A stretch of DNA of 64,000 bases from an uncultured Eubacteriales bacterium (GTDB taxonomy: Bacteria; Bacillota; Clostridia; Christensenellales; Aristaeellaceae): contig ONRC01000003.1 of assembly GCA_900320085.1 (NCBI GenBank), positions 1 to 64,000 on the forward strand, read 5' to 3'. Position numbers and translations under genes: made by a program. The notes beneath the pieces were generated by a model. That model was not told the origin of the DNA, ran no database searches, and saw nothing but the letters and a program-made list of their open reading frames with translations. Of this stretch, positions 41,848 to 51,847 are shown piece after piece (position 1 is the stretch's first letter; every line of letters begins with the position of its first letter).

Positions 41848-41890
41848 ATTTGATCAAATATAATATTACCACATAAATTTATTTTGTCAA
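41848..41890 (-). promoter_or_regulatory. gpx promoter with adjacent palindrome
   Basis: Minus strand: TTGACA (41885-41890), 16-bp spacer, TAATAT (41863-41868). The perfect 12-bp palindrome ATTTGATCAAAT (41848-41859) sits at the expected start point and may be an operator. Confidence 0.65.
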
Positions 41891-41967
41891 TCCCTTTTTT
41901 CAGTTTTTCCCATAAATATTTCAAGCAGATAATGAAGCGCGTTTTTTCCGATCCTGTTTCGTCCGGC

Positions 41968-41996
41968 TTGATTTTCACGGCCGATAGGACTATACT
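41968..41996 (+). promoter_or_regulatory. Promoter of the amidotransferase-phosphoesterase-endonuclease operon
   Basis: TTGATT (41968-41973), 17-bp spacer, TATACT (41991-41996). Confidence 0.75.
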
Positions 41997-42026
41997 GAAA
42001 GCAGCAGAAAAAAGGGGGCATCCATT

Positions 42027-42725
42027 ATGGTGTTGATCGGCGTAACGCCTGCGCAAAGCGACAAAGGAAACATCACGGTCAATCAGGATTATTTGAATGC
42101 CATCATGCGCGCCGGGGCTGTGCCGGTGCTGCTGCCGATGACGGAAGATGATAAAGCCCAGACAGCGCTGCTGTCCCGGCTGGACGGACTGCTGCTGAGC
42201 GGCGGAGCGGACGTTGCCCCCGCGCTGTACGGGGAGGAAACGCTGCCCTGCTGCGGAGAAATTCTGCCCATCCGCGATTCCTTTGAGATCGGGATTTTTC
42301 AGAAAGCGCTGAAAGCAAGCCTGCCTGTGCTGGGCATCTGCCGGGGGATACAGGTCATCAACGTGGCGCTGGGCGGCACGCTGTATCAGGACATCGAAAC
42401 CCAGCTGAAAGGCGCGATCAAGCATCCCTGTTATGATACCCCGCGGGACAAGGTTCACGAGGTAACGGTTACGGAAGATTCCCTGCTTTACCGTGCCAGC
42501 GGGCTGACCCGGTTCGGCGTGAACAGCCGTCACCATCAGGGCATCAAGCATTTGGGCAAGGGGCTGGTCGCTACGGCGTATTCCGGGGACGGGCTGATCG
42601 AGGCTGTCGATTATCCCCAGGCCCGGTACGTTACGGCGGTACAGTGGCATCCTGAATCCCTGAGCGACCGGTATCCGGAAGCCCAAACGATTTTCAACGC
42701 GTTTGTGGAGGCTTGCAAAGGATGA
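42027..42725 (+). CDS. Class I glutamine amidotransferase-like hydrolase (PuuD/peptidase C26)
   Basis: A 232-residue class I GATase-fold enzyme. The nucleophile is Cys in LGICRGIQ (about 107-114) and the His-Glu pair lies in AVQWHPE. LLSGGADVAPALYGEE and the NSRHHQGI segment are typical of gamma-glutamyl-GABA hydrolases (PuuD), which cut gamma-glutamyl amides. No other putrescine-pathway genes are nearby, so the substrate is open. Stop overlaps the next start (ATGA). Confidence 0.88.
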   Translation: MVLIGVTPAQSDKGNITVNQDYLNAIMRAGAVPVLLPMTEDDKAQTALLSRLDGLLLSGGADVAPALYGEETLPCCGEILPIRDSFEIGIFQKALKASLPVLGICRGIQVINVALGGTLYQDIETQLKGAIKHPCYDTPRDKVHEVTVTEDSLLYRASGLTRFGVNSRHHQGIKHLGKGLVATAYSGDGLIEAVDYPQARYVTAVQWHPESLSDRYPEAQTIFNAFVEACKG

Positions 42726-43453
42726 CAGACATCGCGCTGGTGGCCGATCTGCATGGCAATTGGCCCGCCGCCCAGGCGGTGGAGCAGGATATCAAGCGCC
42801 GGGGCATCACGCGCATCTGGTGCCTGGGCGACGTGGTAGGCAAAGGCCCGTCGTCGGACAGGACCTTCGATTGGGCGCAGGCCAATTGTGAATTCATTTT
42901 GCAGGGCAACTGGGACGAGGGCATCGGGAAAAAGATGTTTCCCAAGGATCAGTTTTATTATGACCAGCTGGGGCCGCGTCGTATGCAGGCGCTGGTGGAT
43001 TTTCCGATGGAACGCCACTGCTGGTTCTCCGGAAAAAAGATGCGGCTGTTCCACGGGCGGCCCATCCTGCCCGAGCCTTATTTCGTTCATGAGGATCACG
43101 ACCTGCTGGCCCCCTACTTTGAGCCGGACTTTGATATTGTGGGCTATGGCGACGTGCACCGTCAGGGCGTGCGGCTGTTTGGCTACGGTCGGCTGCTGTT
43201 CAACACCGGAAGCGTGGGCAACGGCTTTGGCATCGCCATGGCGCAGTATGCCATTCTGCGGGGCGAGCCCGACAGCCGGGTGGAAGCGGCGCTGGACGTG
43301 AGCATGGCCATGGTGCCTTACGACAAGGAACAGGCCATCCGGGATACGGTCGAAGCGGGACAGCGGGGGCTGGTGAACGCGGATTTGTTCGTGAAGGAAA
43401 TCCAGTCGGGCCGCTATGCCCGCGGCACAGGGAGGGCGAACAAGGCGCTATGA
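42722..43453 (+). CDS. Metallophosphoesterase (YfcE/MJ0936-like)
   Basis: A 243-residue calcineurin-like phosphoesterase. Metal motifs: ALVADLHGNW (D-x-H), CLGDVVGKGP (GDxxxxGP), LQGNWDEG (GNxD) and GYGDVHRQG near 142-150 (the usual GHTH altered to GDVH). GSVGNGFG follows. Family members are phosphodiesterases with varied substrates. The ATG at 42722 overlaps the upstream stop, with GGAGG 10 nt before. Coupled to the endonuclease IV-like gene by another ATGA overlap. Confidence 0.85.
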   Translation: MTDIALVADLHGNWPAAQAVEQDIKRRGITRIWCLGDVVGKGPSSDRTFDWAQANCEFILQGNWDEGIGKKMFPKDQFYYDQLGPRRMQALVDFPMERHCWFSGKKMRLFHGRPILPEPYFVHEDHDLLAPYFEPDFDIVGYGDVHRQGVRLFGYGRLLFNTGSVGNGFGIAMAQYAILRGEPDSRVEAALDVSMAMVPYDKEQAIRDTVEAGQRGLVNADLFVKEIQSGRYARGTGRANKAL

Positions 43454-44295
43454 TCCGATTCGGCCCGGCGGGCAATTCCGATTCCTTTTACGCCCAGGGA
43501 TATAAGGCCAGCTGGCAGGCCCCTGCCTGGCTGCGGGGCATGGGCCTGAGCGCGTATGAATATTCCTTCGGGCGGGGCGTGCAGTTGAAGGAGGACATGG
43601 CGGACAGAATCGCCGGGCTTGCCCGGGAAAACGACATTGCCGTCAGCGCCCACGCGCCGTATTTTATCAATCTGGCCAACCCTGACCCGGAAAAGCGGGA
43701 GGGTTCCTTCCGTTACATCACCGACAGTGCCCGGCTGGTAACCCACTTAGGCGGCGACCGGGTGGTGGTGCACGTAGGCGCGATGATGAAGCTGGAACGG
43801 GAAGAAGCGCTTCAGAACTGCCGGGAGGGTATTCGAGAAGCATATCTGCGGCTGGACGACATGGGCTTATCGCAGGTGCATCTGTGCCCCGAAACCATGG
43901 GACGGCCCAGCCAGATCGGGGATTTGAAGGAGACCCTGGCCTTCTGTTTGCTGGACGAGCGGCTCATTCCCTGCATCGACTTTGCCCATCTTCATGCCCT
44001 GGGCCACGGCGCGCTGAACACCACGGAGGACTTTGCCGCTGTGCTGGACGCAATCGAAGCCGCCCTGGGCCTGGAACGCGCCCGGAGGATGCACGTGCAT
44101 TTTTCCACCATCGAGTTCGGCCCCGCCGGGGAAAAACGCCACCGCACCTTCGCCGATGAGAAATTCGGCCCCCGGTTTGAACACCTGGCCCCGCTCCTGA
44201 AGGAGCGCGGCTATGCGCCCCGCATTATCTGCGAATGCCACGGCACCATGGCCGAGGACGCGAAAACGATGATGGAGATGTTTCAAGCGCTTTGA
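43450..44295 (+). CDS. Endonuclease IV-like AP endonuclease family protein
   Basis: A 281-residue AP2Ec-type TIM barrel. Metal-site segments: VSAHAPYFINLAN (about 65-77), VVVHVGAMM, a CPETMG in place of LENTAG, CIDFAHLHALGHG and a MHVHFS strand followed by HRTFADEKFG. These match endonuclease IV's H, E, D, H ligands. Endonuclease IV repairs abasic sites; the family also includes sugar isomerases, but the overall pattern favours Nfo-like. Third gene of a fully overlapping operon (ATGA at 43450). Confidence 0.82.
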   Translation: MIRFGPAGNSDSFYAQGYKASWQAPAWLRGMGLSAYEYSFGRGVQLKEDMADRIAGLARENDIAVSAHAPYFINLANPDPEKREGSFRYITDSARLVTHLGGDRVVVHVGAMMKLEREEALQNCREGIREAYLRLDDMGLSQVHLCPETMGRPSQIGDLKETLAFCLLDERLIPCIDFAHLHALGHGALNTTEDFAAVLDAIEAALGLERARRMHVHFSTIEFGPAGEKRHRTFADEKFGPRFEHLAPLLKERGYAPRIICECHGTMAEDAKTMMEMFQAL

Positions 44296-44299
44296 ATTC

Positions 44300-44336
44300 A
44301 GTAGCAGTTCAAATTCCAAGTTATAAGCTGAGATTG
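44300..44336. repeat. Half copy of the AGTTCCAAGTT repeat (R6)
   Basis: CAGTTCAAATTCCAAGTTATAAGCTGAG matches left-arm sequence of R6 elements at 14511 and 46041. A single arm only. Confidence 0.4.
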
Positions 44337-44354
44337 TATATGATTCCTCCCAAG

Positions 44355-44382
44355 AAAAAAGACCGCCGAAGCGGTCTTTTTT
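44355..44382. terminator. Bidirectional terminator between the endonuclease IV-like gene and groL
   Basis: A6, GACCGC (44361-44366), CGAA, GCGGTC (44371-44376), T6. Serves the two convergent operons. Confidence 0.95.
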
Positions 44383-44390
44383 CAATTGCC

Positions 44391-46025
<1,635 letters not shown>

Positions 46026-46040
46026 TCAATCTCCTTTTTT

Positions 46041-46126
46041 AGTTCTAAGTTTCAAGTTCTAAGTTTTATTGTTCTAAGCCAATGGTCGCTATTCTGCTTG
46101 GAACTTAGAACTTTGAACTTAGAACT
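46041..46126. repeat. AGTTCTAAGTTTCAAG palindromic repeat (R6) between groES and groEL
   Basis: A left arm (46041-46065) and right arm (46102-46126) of 25 bp are inverted with only two mismatches, separated by 36 bp. It is transcribed within the groESL mRNA and could act as a processing or stabilising hairpin. Confidence 0.75.
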
Positions 46127-46142
46127 CTATTATTCTAAATAA

Positions 46143-46469
<327 letters not shown>

Positions 46470-46496
46470 TTAGCACTCATAATCATTGAGTGCTAA
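46470..46496. promoter_or_regulatory. CIRCE operator of groESL
   Basis: A perfect TTAGCACTC (46470-46478), 9-bp spacer, GAGTGCTAA (46488-46496): the HrcA-binding inverted repeat. Confidence 0.97.
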
Positions 46497-46509
46497 ATCA
46501 TCCTTGCAT

Positions 46510-46538
46510 AGTGTACTTCATAAACGGATTTGGCGCAA
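46510..46538 (-). promoter_or_regulatory. groESL promoter
   Basis: Minus strand: TTGCGC (46533-46538), 17-bp spacer, TACACT (46510-46515). The CIRCE operator lies directly downstream. Confidence 0.6.
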
Positions 46539-46657
46539 ATGGCATTTTCTCCAAATTCCTGAATTTTATCCGATTGGAAGGAATTATTGATGAAATTTCC
46601 TGATTTTGACCATATTATCTCAAAATATCTTTGATTTTCTCTTGATTTTAAATTTCC

Positions 46658-46686
46658 TTTCCAATTGTGATATTCTGTGGTAAAAT
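46658..46686 (+). promoter_or_regulatory. mutY operon promoter (extended -10)
   Basis: TTTCCA (46658-46663), 17-bp spacer, TAAAAT (46681-46686) with TGG directly before the -10. The 46540-46680 stretch is very AT-rich. Confidence 0.5.
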
Positions 46687-46728
46687 GGAAATACGATTTT
46701 ACCCGGTTTTCCGAACGGAGGCGAAGCC

Positions 46729-48249
46729 ATGTTTTCCGCCCTGCTGCTTGCCTGGTACGACGAGCACAAGCGCGTGCTGCCCTTCCGGGGCACGAAGGAC
46801 CCCTACCGCATCTGGGTCAGCGAGATCATGCTCCAGCAGACCCGCACCGAAACGGTGGGGGCGTATTACACGCGCTTTCTGAACCGCTTCCCGGACGTGT
46901 TCGCCCTGGCGGAAGCGCCGGAGGAGGATGTGCTGAAATGCTGGGAGGGGCTGGGCTACTATTCCCGCGCCCGGAATTTGCATAAGGCGGCAAAAGCTGT
47001 TGCGGAACAGTATGGCGGCGTGTTCCCGGCTGACCTGGATTTGCTGCGGGCGTTGCCTGGCGTGGGGGATTACACCGCCGCGGCGGTAGCTTCCATCGCC
47101 TTTGACCTTCCCGCCCCCGCCATGGACGGCAACCTGACCCGGGTGCTGTCCCGCTTCCACGGCGTCCGGGAGGATGTTGATATTCCCGCCGTCAAGCGAC
47201 GCCTGGCCGACCTGGGCCGGGAGGACATGCCCGGTTCCCGCTGCGGGGATTTCAACCAAGCGCTGATGGACTTAGGCGCGACGGTCTGCACCCCCGGCAC
47301 CCCGGACTGCGAAGCCTGCCCCCTGCGGCCGCTGTGCAACGCCTATCGGGAAGGCGACGCGGAAACCCTGCCCATCAAGGCCGCCGCCAAGCCGCCCAGG
47401 GATGTGGTCATGGCCGTGGCGCTGATCACCTGTCGGGGCAGAATTTGGATGACCCAGCGGAAGGAAACGCTGCTGAAAAACCTGTGGGTGTATCATTTGA
47501 CAGAGAATGATGAAAACCGGCAGGATATGGAAAAAGGCATGAAAGCCCTGGGCATTCAGGTTTCCTATAAAAACGAGCTTGGCAATGCCCGCCATATTTT
47601 CACCCACCGGGTGTGGAACATGACGCTGTATCATTATGAAGCGGCGTCCGCCGAATGCAAGGAAGGCCGCTTTGTCACCCTGAAAGAGATGAACGCCCTG
47701 CCCATTCCCACCGCCATGAAAGCCGCGAAGGAGCAGGCAGTCCGGCTGCTGACACCGGACATCGTGAAAGCAGATGAAGCGCTGCTGCCCGAAACCGCCG
47801 CCGCCTATTCCGCCAGCTGGAAAGCGAGCCACGCCGCCCATTGCAGCGCTGAATTTCTGAAACGGCACAGCCCGGAATATATGGAAGCGAAGCTGCGGGA
47901 GCATATTGCCAAGCGGCATGATGTGTTTGCTTTGCGGATGACGGACAAAACCGTGGGCGCGCTGGTAATCGGCAAAGCGGAAAATGAATTGGTTTCGCTG
48001 TACGTGCTGCCGGAATACCAGGGCACAGGCATCGGAAAAGCAGCGGCGGCCTTCGCGGTCAAAACCATGGAAGAAAACCGCCCCATGAAAGTGACCGTGC
48101 TGACGGATAACGAACGGGCCAAAAAGCTGTATGCTTCCTTTGGTTTCACGCGCATCGCCGAAACCCGTATGCTGGACGTGAAACAAAAGGTGATGGAATG
48201 CGATTTGATCCGCCCACCGTTCGCGGAAGAAGGAGAGGAAACCAAATGA
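46729..48249 (+). CDS. mutY: MutY adenine glycosylase fused to a C-terminal GNAT domain
   Basis: A 506-residue fusion. MutY removes A mispaired with 8-oxoG. The glycosylase core has catalytic Glu32 (WVSEIMLQQTRTE), helix-hairpin-helix LPGVGDYTAAAV (109-120), catalytic Asp133 (AMDGNLTRV) and the [4Fe-4S] ligands Cys187/194/197/203 (C-x6-C-x2-C-x5-C). A NUDIX-like 8-oxoG-recognition domain spans about 228-345. Residues about 355-500 form a GNAT acetyltransferase: SLYVLPEYQGTGIGKAAAAF (CoA loop) and NERAKKLYASFGF. Typical MutY stops at ~350. The reading frame is uninterrupted across the junction. Coupled (ATGA) to an ACT-domain gene. Confidence 0.88.
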   Translation: MFSALLLAWYDEHKRVLPFRGTKDPYRIWVSEIMLQQTRTETVGAYYTRFLNRFPDVFALAEAPEEDVLKCWEGLGYYSRARNLHKAAKAVAEQYGGVFPADLDLLRALPGVGDYTAAAVASIAFDLPAPAMDGNLTRVLSRFHGVREDVDIPAVKRRLADLGREDMPGSRCGDFNQALMDLGATVCTPGTPDCEACPLRPLCNAYREGDAETLPIKAAAKPPRDVVMAVALITCRGRIWMTQRKETLLKNLWVYHLTENDENRQDMEKGMKALGIQVSYKNELGNARHIFTHRVWNMTLYHYEAASAECKEGRFVTLKEMNALPIPTAMKAAKEQAVRLLTPDIVKADEALLPETAAAYSASWKASHAAHCSAEFLKRHSPEYMEAKLREHIAKRHDVFALRMTDKTVGALVIGKAENELVSLYVLPEYQGTGIGKAAAAFAVKTMEENRPMKVTVLTDNERAKKLYASFGFTRIAETRMLDVKQKVMECDLIRPPFAEEGEETK

Positions 48250-48617
48250 CCCTGCAATTGCTTGACCAGACCTTTACCGTCTGCCAACTGAACAACATTT
48301 CCGACGCCGACCTGTCCGCTCCTTTCACATTTTTCGCCCGCACGGATGAGGAAATTTCGCTGGTGTGCCCGGTTTCGTCTTGCCCCTCCAATGCGCTGAA
48401 CCGTCAGGACGGCTGGCGCTGCCTGCGTATCGCGGGCGTGCTGGACTTCTCCCTGGTCGGCATCCTGGCCCGCGTGGCGGACTGCCTCGCCAAAGCCCAG
48501 GTGCCGCTGTTCGCCGTGTCCACCTACAACACGGATTATATCCTGTTCCGGGAGCGGCACGCCTCCGCCGCGCTGGACGCGCTGAAAGCAGCGGGGTATG
48601 ACATTCTGGAGGGATAA
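48246..48617 (+). CDS. ACT-domain-like protein
   Basis: A 123-residue protein resembling the small ACT_7-type proteins that follow various metabolic genes: WRCLRIAGVLDFSLVGILARVADCLAKAQVPLFAVSTYNTDYILFR in pieces (about 57-103) gives the beta-alpha-beta ACT pattern. ACT domains bind amino acids or other small ligands. Ligand and partner are unknown. Start ATG overlaps the mutY-GNAT stop. Confidence 0.75.
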   Translation: MTLQLLDQTFTVCQLNNISDADLSAPFTFFARTDEEISLVCPVSSCPSNALNRQDGWRCLRIAGVLDFSLVGILARVADCLAKAQVPLFAVSTYNTDYILFRERHASAALDALKAAGYDILEG

Positions 48618-48619
48618 GC

Positions 48620-49390
48620 ATGAGAATCGGCGCTTATCAATTTGCTGTAACGGGAAGCATCGAAAACAATTACGCCCATATCAAGGCCGGAATCGAAAAG
48701 GCTTTTCAATCCGGTGTCCGGCTGCTGCTGTTTCCGGAATGCGCGGTGACGGGATATCCGCCCCACTGCATCCCATCCTCGGCGGACGTGGATTTCGATC
48801 AAGTCCAGCGTGTCCATCATCAGATACAGACTTTATCGGAACAATATCAAATGTACATCGTCGCGGGAACCATCATCAAAGAGAGCGGCAAGTATTTTAA
48901 CAGCGCCGTTGTCTTTTGCCCGGATGGAAAGCAGGAGGTTTACAGCAAGCGCGCGCTGTGGGGCTGGGATCGGGAGAACTTTTCCCAGGGTCAGCAAGTG
49001 GGGGTGTTCCATGCTGATTCATTGAAAGTGGGGATTCGCATTTGCTTTGAAGTGCGCTTCCCGGAATATTTCAGAGAACTGTATCGGGAACAAACCGACC
49101 TGAACCTGATTCTTTTTTACGACCGAACCGATCAGGAAAACCCGGAAAGATACCGCCTCATTCAGGGACACATTCAAACCAGAGCGGTCGAAAACGTGTG
49201 TTATACCCTCACCTGCAACACCTGTGCTCCCTTCCAGACCGCTCCCACCGGTATGTTTGACCGCTCAGGCTGGATGGTGAGCGAACTGGAAAGAGGAAAG
49301 GAAGGTCTTTTGCTGTATGACCTCGAAAAAGCCCCTTTGAACTTTGGGGAATTGGGCAGGAAAGAAATCTCCGATTTGCTGATGGAGTGA
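48620..49390 (+). CDS. Carbon-nitrogen hydrolase (nitrilase superfamily)
   Basis: A 256-residue nitrilase-fold amidohydrolase. The catalytic triad is visible: Glu in LLLFPECAVTGYPP (about 40), Lys in EVYSKRALWGWDREN (about 111) and Cys in VGIRICFEVRFPEYF (about 143). Substrates for such proteins include omega-amides, carbamoyl-putrescine and deaminated glutathione; none is indicated here. It follows the ACT gene by 2 bp, ending the mutY operon before a strong terminator. Confidence 0.88.
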   Translation: MRIGAYQFAVTGSIENNYAHIKAGIEKAFQSGVRLLLFPECAVTGYPPHCIPSSADVDFDQVQRVHHQIQTLSEQYQMYIVAGTIIKESGKYFNSAVVFCPDGKQEVYSKRALWGWDRENFSQGQQVGVFHADSLKVGIRICFEVRFPEYFRELYREQTDLNLILFYDRTDQENPERYRLIQGHIQTRAVENVCYTLTCNTCAPFQTAPTGMFDRSGWMVSELERGKEGLLLYDLEKAPLNFGELGRKEISDLLME

Positions 49391-49400
49391 TAGTAAAAAG

Positions 49401-49437
49401 AAAAAAGCAGGAACGCGCGAAACGTTTCTGCTTTTTT
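49401..49437. terminator. Terminator between the nitrilase-like gene and metG
   Basis: AAAAAAGCAGGAACG (49401-49415) pairs with CGTTTCTGCTTTTTT (49423-49437) with one G-U pair; works in both directions for the convergent genes. Confidence 0.88.
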
Positions 49438-49455
49438 GTTGGTTGAAAAGGCAAA

Positions 49456-51480
49456 TCAGCCGATTTCCGCGCCAGCGGGCATGATGGGGTCAGCCGTCAG
49501 GAGGCGGAGGGTTTCGGTGCCGTCATCGTTTTTCGCCACGGAGGACAGCAGCATGCCCTGACTTTCGATACCCATGATCTTGCGGGGGGCCAGGTTGGCC
49601 AGCAGGATCAGGTTCTTGCCAATCAGGTCTTCGGGGTTATGGAACTTGGCGATGCCGGACAGCACGGTGCGTTCCTCGTCGCCCAGGCTCAGGCGGAATT
49701 TCAGCAGCTTTTCGCTCTTTTCCACCCGTTCGCATGCCAGCACCCGGGCGACCCGCAGCTTCACCTTTTCAAAATCGTCGAACGCGATGCAGCCTTCGGG
49801 GATTTCCTGCTTCTTCTTTTCCTTCTTTTCGGCCTTCTGCTCTTTCTTTTCCTGCTTGGCTTCGGCCTTTGCCGCCTTCTTTTCTTCCTTCTCGTCGGGG
49901 TTCAGAGCTTCCAGTTCCTTCTTGATGTCGATGCGGGGGAACAGGGCTTCGCCCTTGCAGACCTTGATCCCGGCGGGCAGCTTGCCGAAGGAATCCAGGG
50001 ATTCCCAGGATTTCAGCGCTTCGTCGGAAACGCCCAGCTGCTCGAAGATCCGGTCGGGGGTGGCGGGCATGAAGGGACGGATCAGCACGGCCACGAACCG
50101 CACGCATTCCGCCAGAGTCAGCAGCACGTTGGCCAGCCGGTCCTTCTTTGCTTCGTCCTTGCCCAGCACCCAGGGCTGGGTCAGGTCGATATACTTGTTG
50201 CATTCGCCGATGACCTTCCAGATTTCCGCCAGCGCCTGGGAGTATTGCAGCTTGTTCATCTGCTCCTCCACCATCCCGGGCAGGGCGGCGCAGTGCTCTT
50301 TAAGGGGCGCGTCCACTTCATTGTCCACCGCGTCCGTCCAAGCGGGCAGGACGCCATCGAAGTACTTTTCGATCATGGCCACGGTGCGGCTGACCAGGTT
50401 GCCCAGGTCGTTGGCCAGGTCGGCGTTCATGCGGGTGAGGAAGGCTTCGTTGGTGTAGTTGCCGTCCGCGCCGAAGGGCATTTCGCGCAGCAGGTAATAG
50501 CGCAGGGCGTCGGCGCCATAGCGGGCCACGATGGGCTGGGGATAGACCACGTTGCCCTTGGACTTGCTCATCTTGTCGTTGCCGAACAGCAGCCAGCCGT
50601 GAGCGAACACCTGCTTGGGCAGGGGCAGACCCAGAGCGTGGAGCATGATGGGCCAATAGATGGTGTGGAAACGGACGATTTCCTTGCCCACCAGGTGCAC
50701 GTCGGCGGGCCAGTATTTTTTGAACAGCTCGTCGTGGTCGGTGCCGTAGCCCAGGGCGGTGATGTAATTGGACAGGGCGTCGATCCACACGTACACCACG
50801 TGCTTATCGTCAAAGTCCACCGGCACGCCCCACTTGAAGCTGGTGCGGCTGACGCACAGATCCTGCAGGCCGGGCTTCAAGAAATTGTTCAGCATTTCGT
50901 TGGCGCGCTTGGCGGGCTGGATGAAATCGGGATGGGTTTCGATGTAGTCGATCAGCCAATCCTGATACTTGCTCATGCGGAAGAAATAGCTTTCCTCCTG
51001 CATGGCTTCCACGGGGCGGCCGCAGTCCGGGCAGCACTTGACGCCGTCCTTTTCCACCACCTGGGTGGGGGTCCAGAAGGATTCGCAGGGGGTGCAGTAC
51101 AGGCCTTCGTAGGCGCTCTTGTAGATGTCGCCCTGCTCGTAGAACTGGCGGAAGATTTTCTGCACGATCTTTTCGTGCCGCTCCTGGGTGGTGCGGATGA
51201 AATCGTCGTACTCGATTTCCATCAGCTTCCACAGTTCCTTGGTATTTGCCACGATCTCGTCTACATACGCCTGGGGGGTCACGCCCTTTTCGGCGGCCTT
51301 GCGCTCGATCTTCTGGCCGTGCTCGTCGGTGCCGGTGAGGAAGTAGGCGTCGTAGCCGGTCAGGCGCTTGAAGCGGGTCATGGCGTCGGCGGCCACGGTG
51401 GTGTAAGTGTGGCCGATGTGCATGTTGCCCGAGGGGTAGTAGATGGGGGTGGTGATGTAGTAGGTCTTTTTCTGGTCCAT
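49456..51480 (-). CDS. metG: Methionyl-tRNA synthetase
   Basis: A 674-residue class I synthetase charging tRNA-Met. HIGH signature at 21-24 (GNMHIGHTYTT), zinc-binding Cys pairs in LYCTPCESF and CCPDCGRP (type with one zinc knuckle set), KMSKSKGNVV near 300. A Lys/Glu-rich linker (about 535-585) leads to a C-terminal EMAP/Arc1p-like tRNA-binding domain (about 580-674: ARVLACERVEKSEKLLKFRLSLG). ATG with AAAGGAGTGA upstream. Its ~570-nt leader holds a T-box riboswitch, an R3 insertion and an R5 repeat. Confidence 0.97.
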   Translation of the reverse strand: MDQKKTYYITTPIYYPSGNMHIGHTYTTVAADAMTRFKRLTGYDAYFLTGTDEHGQKIERKAAEKGVTPQAYVDEIVANTKELWKLMEIEYDDFIRTTQERHEKIVQKIFRQFYEQGDIYKSAYEGLYCTPCESFWTPTQVVEKDGVKCCPDCGRPVEAMQEESYFFRMSKYQDWLIDYIETHPDFIQPAKRANEMLNNFLKPGLQDLCVSRTSFKWGVPVDFDDKHVVYVWIDALSNYITALGYGTDHDELFKKYWPADVHLVGKEIVRFHTIYWPIMLHALGLPLPKQVFAHGWLLFGNDKMSKSKGNVVYPQPIVARYGADALRYYLLREMPFGADGNYTNEAFLTRMNADLANDLGNLVSRTVAMIEKYFDGVLPAWTDAVDNEVDAPLKEHCAALPGMVEEQMNKLQYSQALAEIWKVIGECNKYIDLTQPWVLGKDEAKKDRLANVLLTLAECVRFVAVLIRPFMPATPDRIFEQLGVSDEALKSWESLDSFGKLPAGIKVCKGEALFPRIDIKKELEALNPDEKEEKKAAKAEAKQEKKEQKAEKKEKKKQEIPEGCIAFDDFEKVKLRVARVLACERVEKSEKLLKFRLSLGDEERTVLSGIAKFHNPEDLIGKNLILLANLAPRKIMGIESQGMLLSSVAKNDDGTETLRLLTADPIMPAGAEIG

Positions 51481-51506
51481 GGGAATCACTCCTTTGAAGG
51501 GATTGG

Positions 51507-51622
51507 ACGGAGAGTTCAGAGAACAGAGTGCAGAGTTCAGATGATATGGTTTATCCACAGCATAGCTTTGTGATGTTGCTGTCTCATCTGTACTCTGTAC
51601 ACTGAACACTGTACGCTCTTTT
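51507..51622. repeat. AGAGTTCAGAGAACAG palindromic repeat (R5) in the metG leader
   Basis: A left arm of iterated GAGTTCAGAGAACAGAGTGC (from 51512) and a right arm ATCTGTACTCTGTACACTGA with following GTACGCTC (to about 51617). Lies between the T-box terminator and the metG start codon, so it is transcribed only when the T-box reads through. Confidence 0.65.
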
Positions 51623-51637
51623 TGTTGCTGCGGGAGA

Positions 51638-51674
51638 GAAAAACGCCCCCGCATCGGTGTTCGATGCAGGGGCG
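51638..51674 (-). terminator. T-box-controlled intrinsic terminator of metG
   Basis: Minus strand: CGCCCCTGCATCG (51674-51662), loop, CGATGCGGGGGCG (51656-51644), then five U. Its 5' arm follows the T-box sequence within ~10 nt, as expected for the mutually exclusive antiterminator. Confidence 0.9.
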
Positions 51675-51742
51675 TAAATGCTTACGCGGTACCACCCTGG
51701 TTTTACGCGTTTCTTTGGCTTCGTGTTTTTCAATGAAGAAGG

Positions 51743-51847
51743 CACCTCATCAGTCAGGCTTCGCCTGACAGCTTCCCCTCAAGGGGAAGCCTTTTTTGCC
51801 TTCCCCTTGAGGGGAAGGTGGCCCGCGTCAGCGTGTCGGATGAGGTG
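51743..51847. repeat. R3 palindromic repeat inserted within the metG T-box leader
   Basis: Closed by CACCTCATC (51743-51751) / GATGAGGTG (51839-51847). Contains three inner hairpins: AGTCAGGC/GCCTGACA (51752-51770), GCTTCCCC/GGGGAAGC (51771-51790) and CCTTCCCC/GGGGAAGG (51799-51818). Confidence 0.8.
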
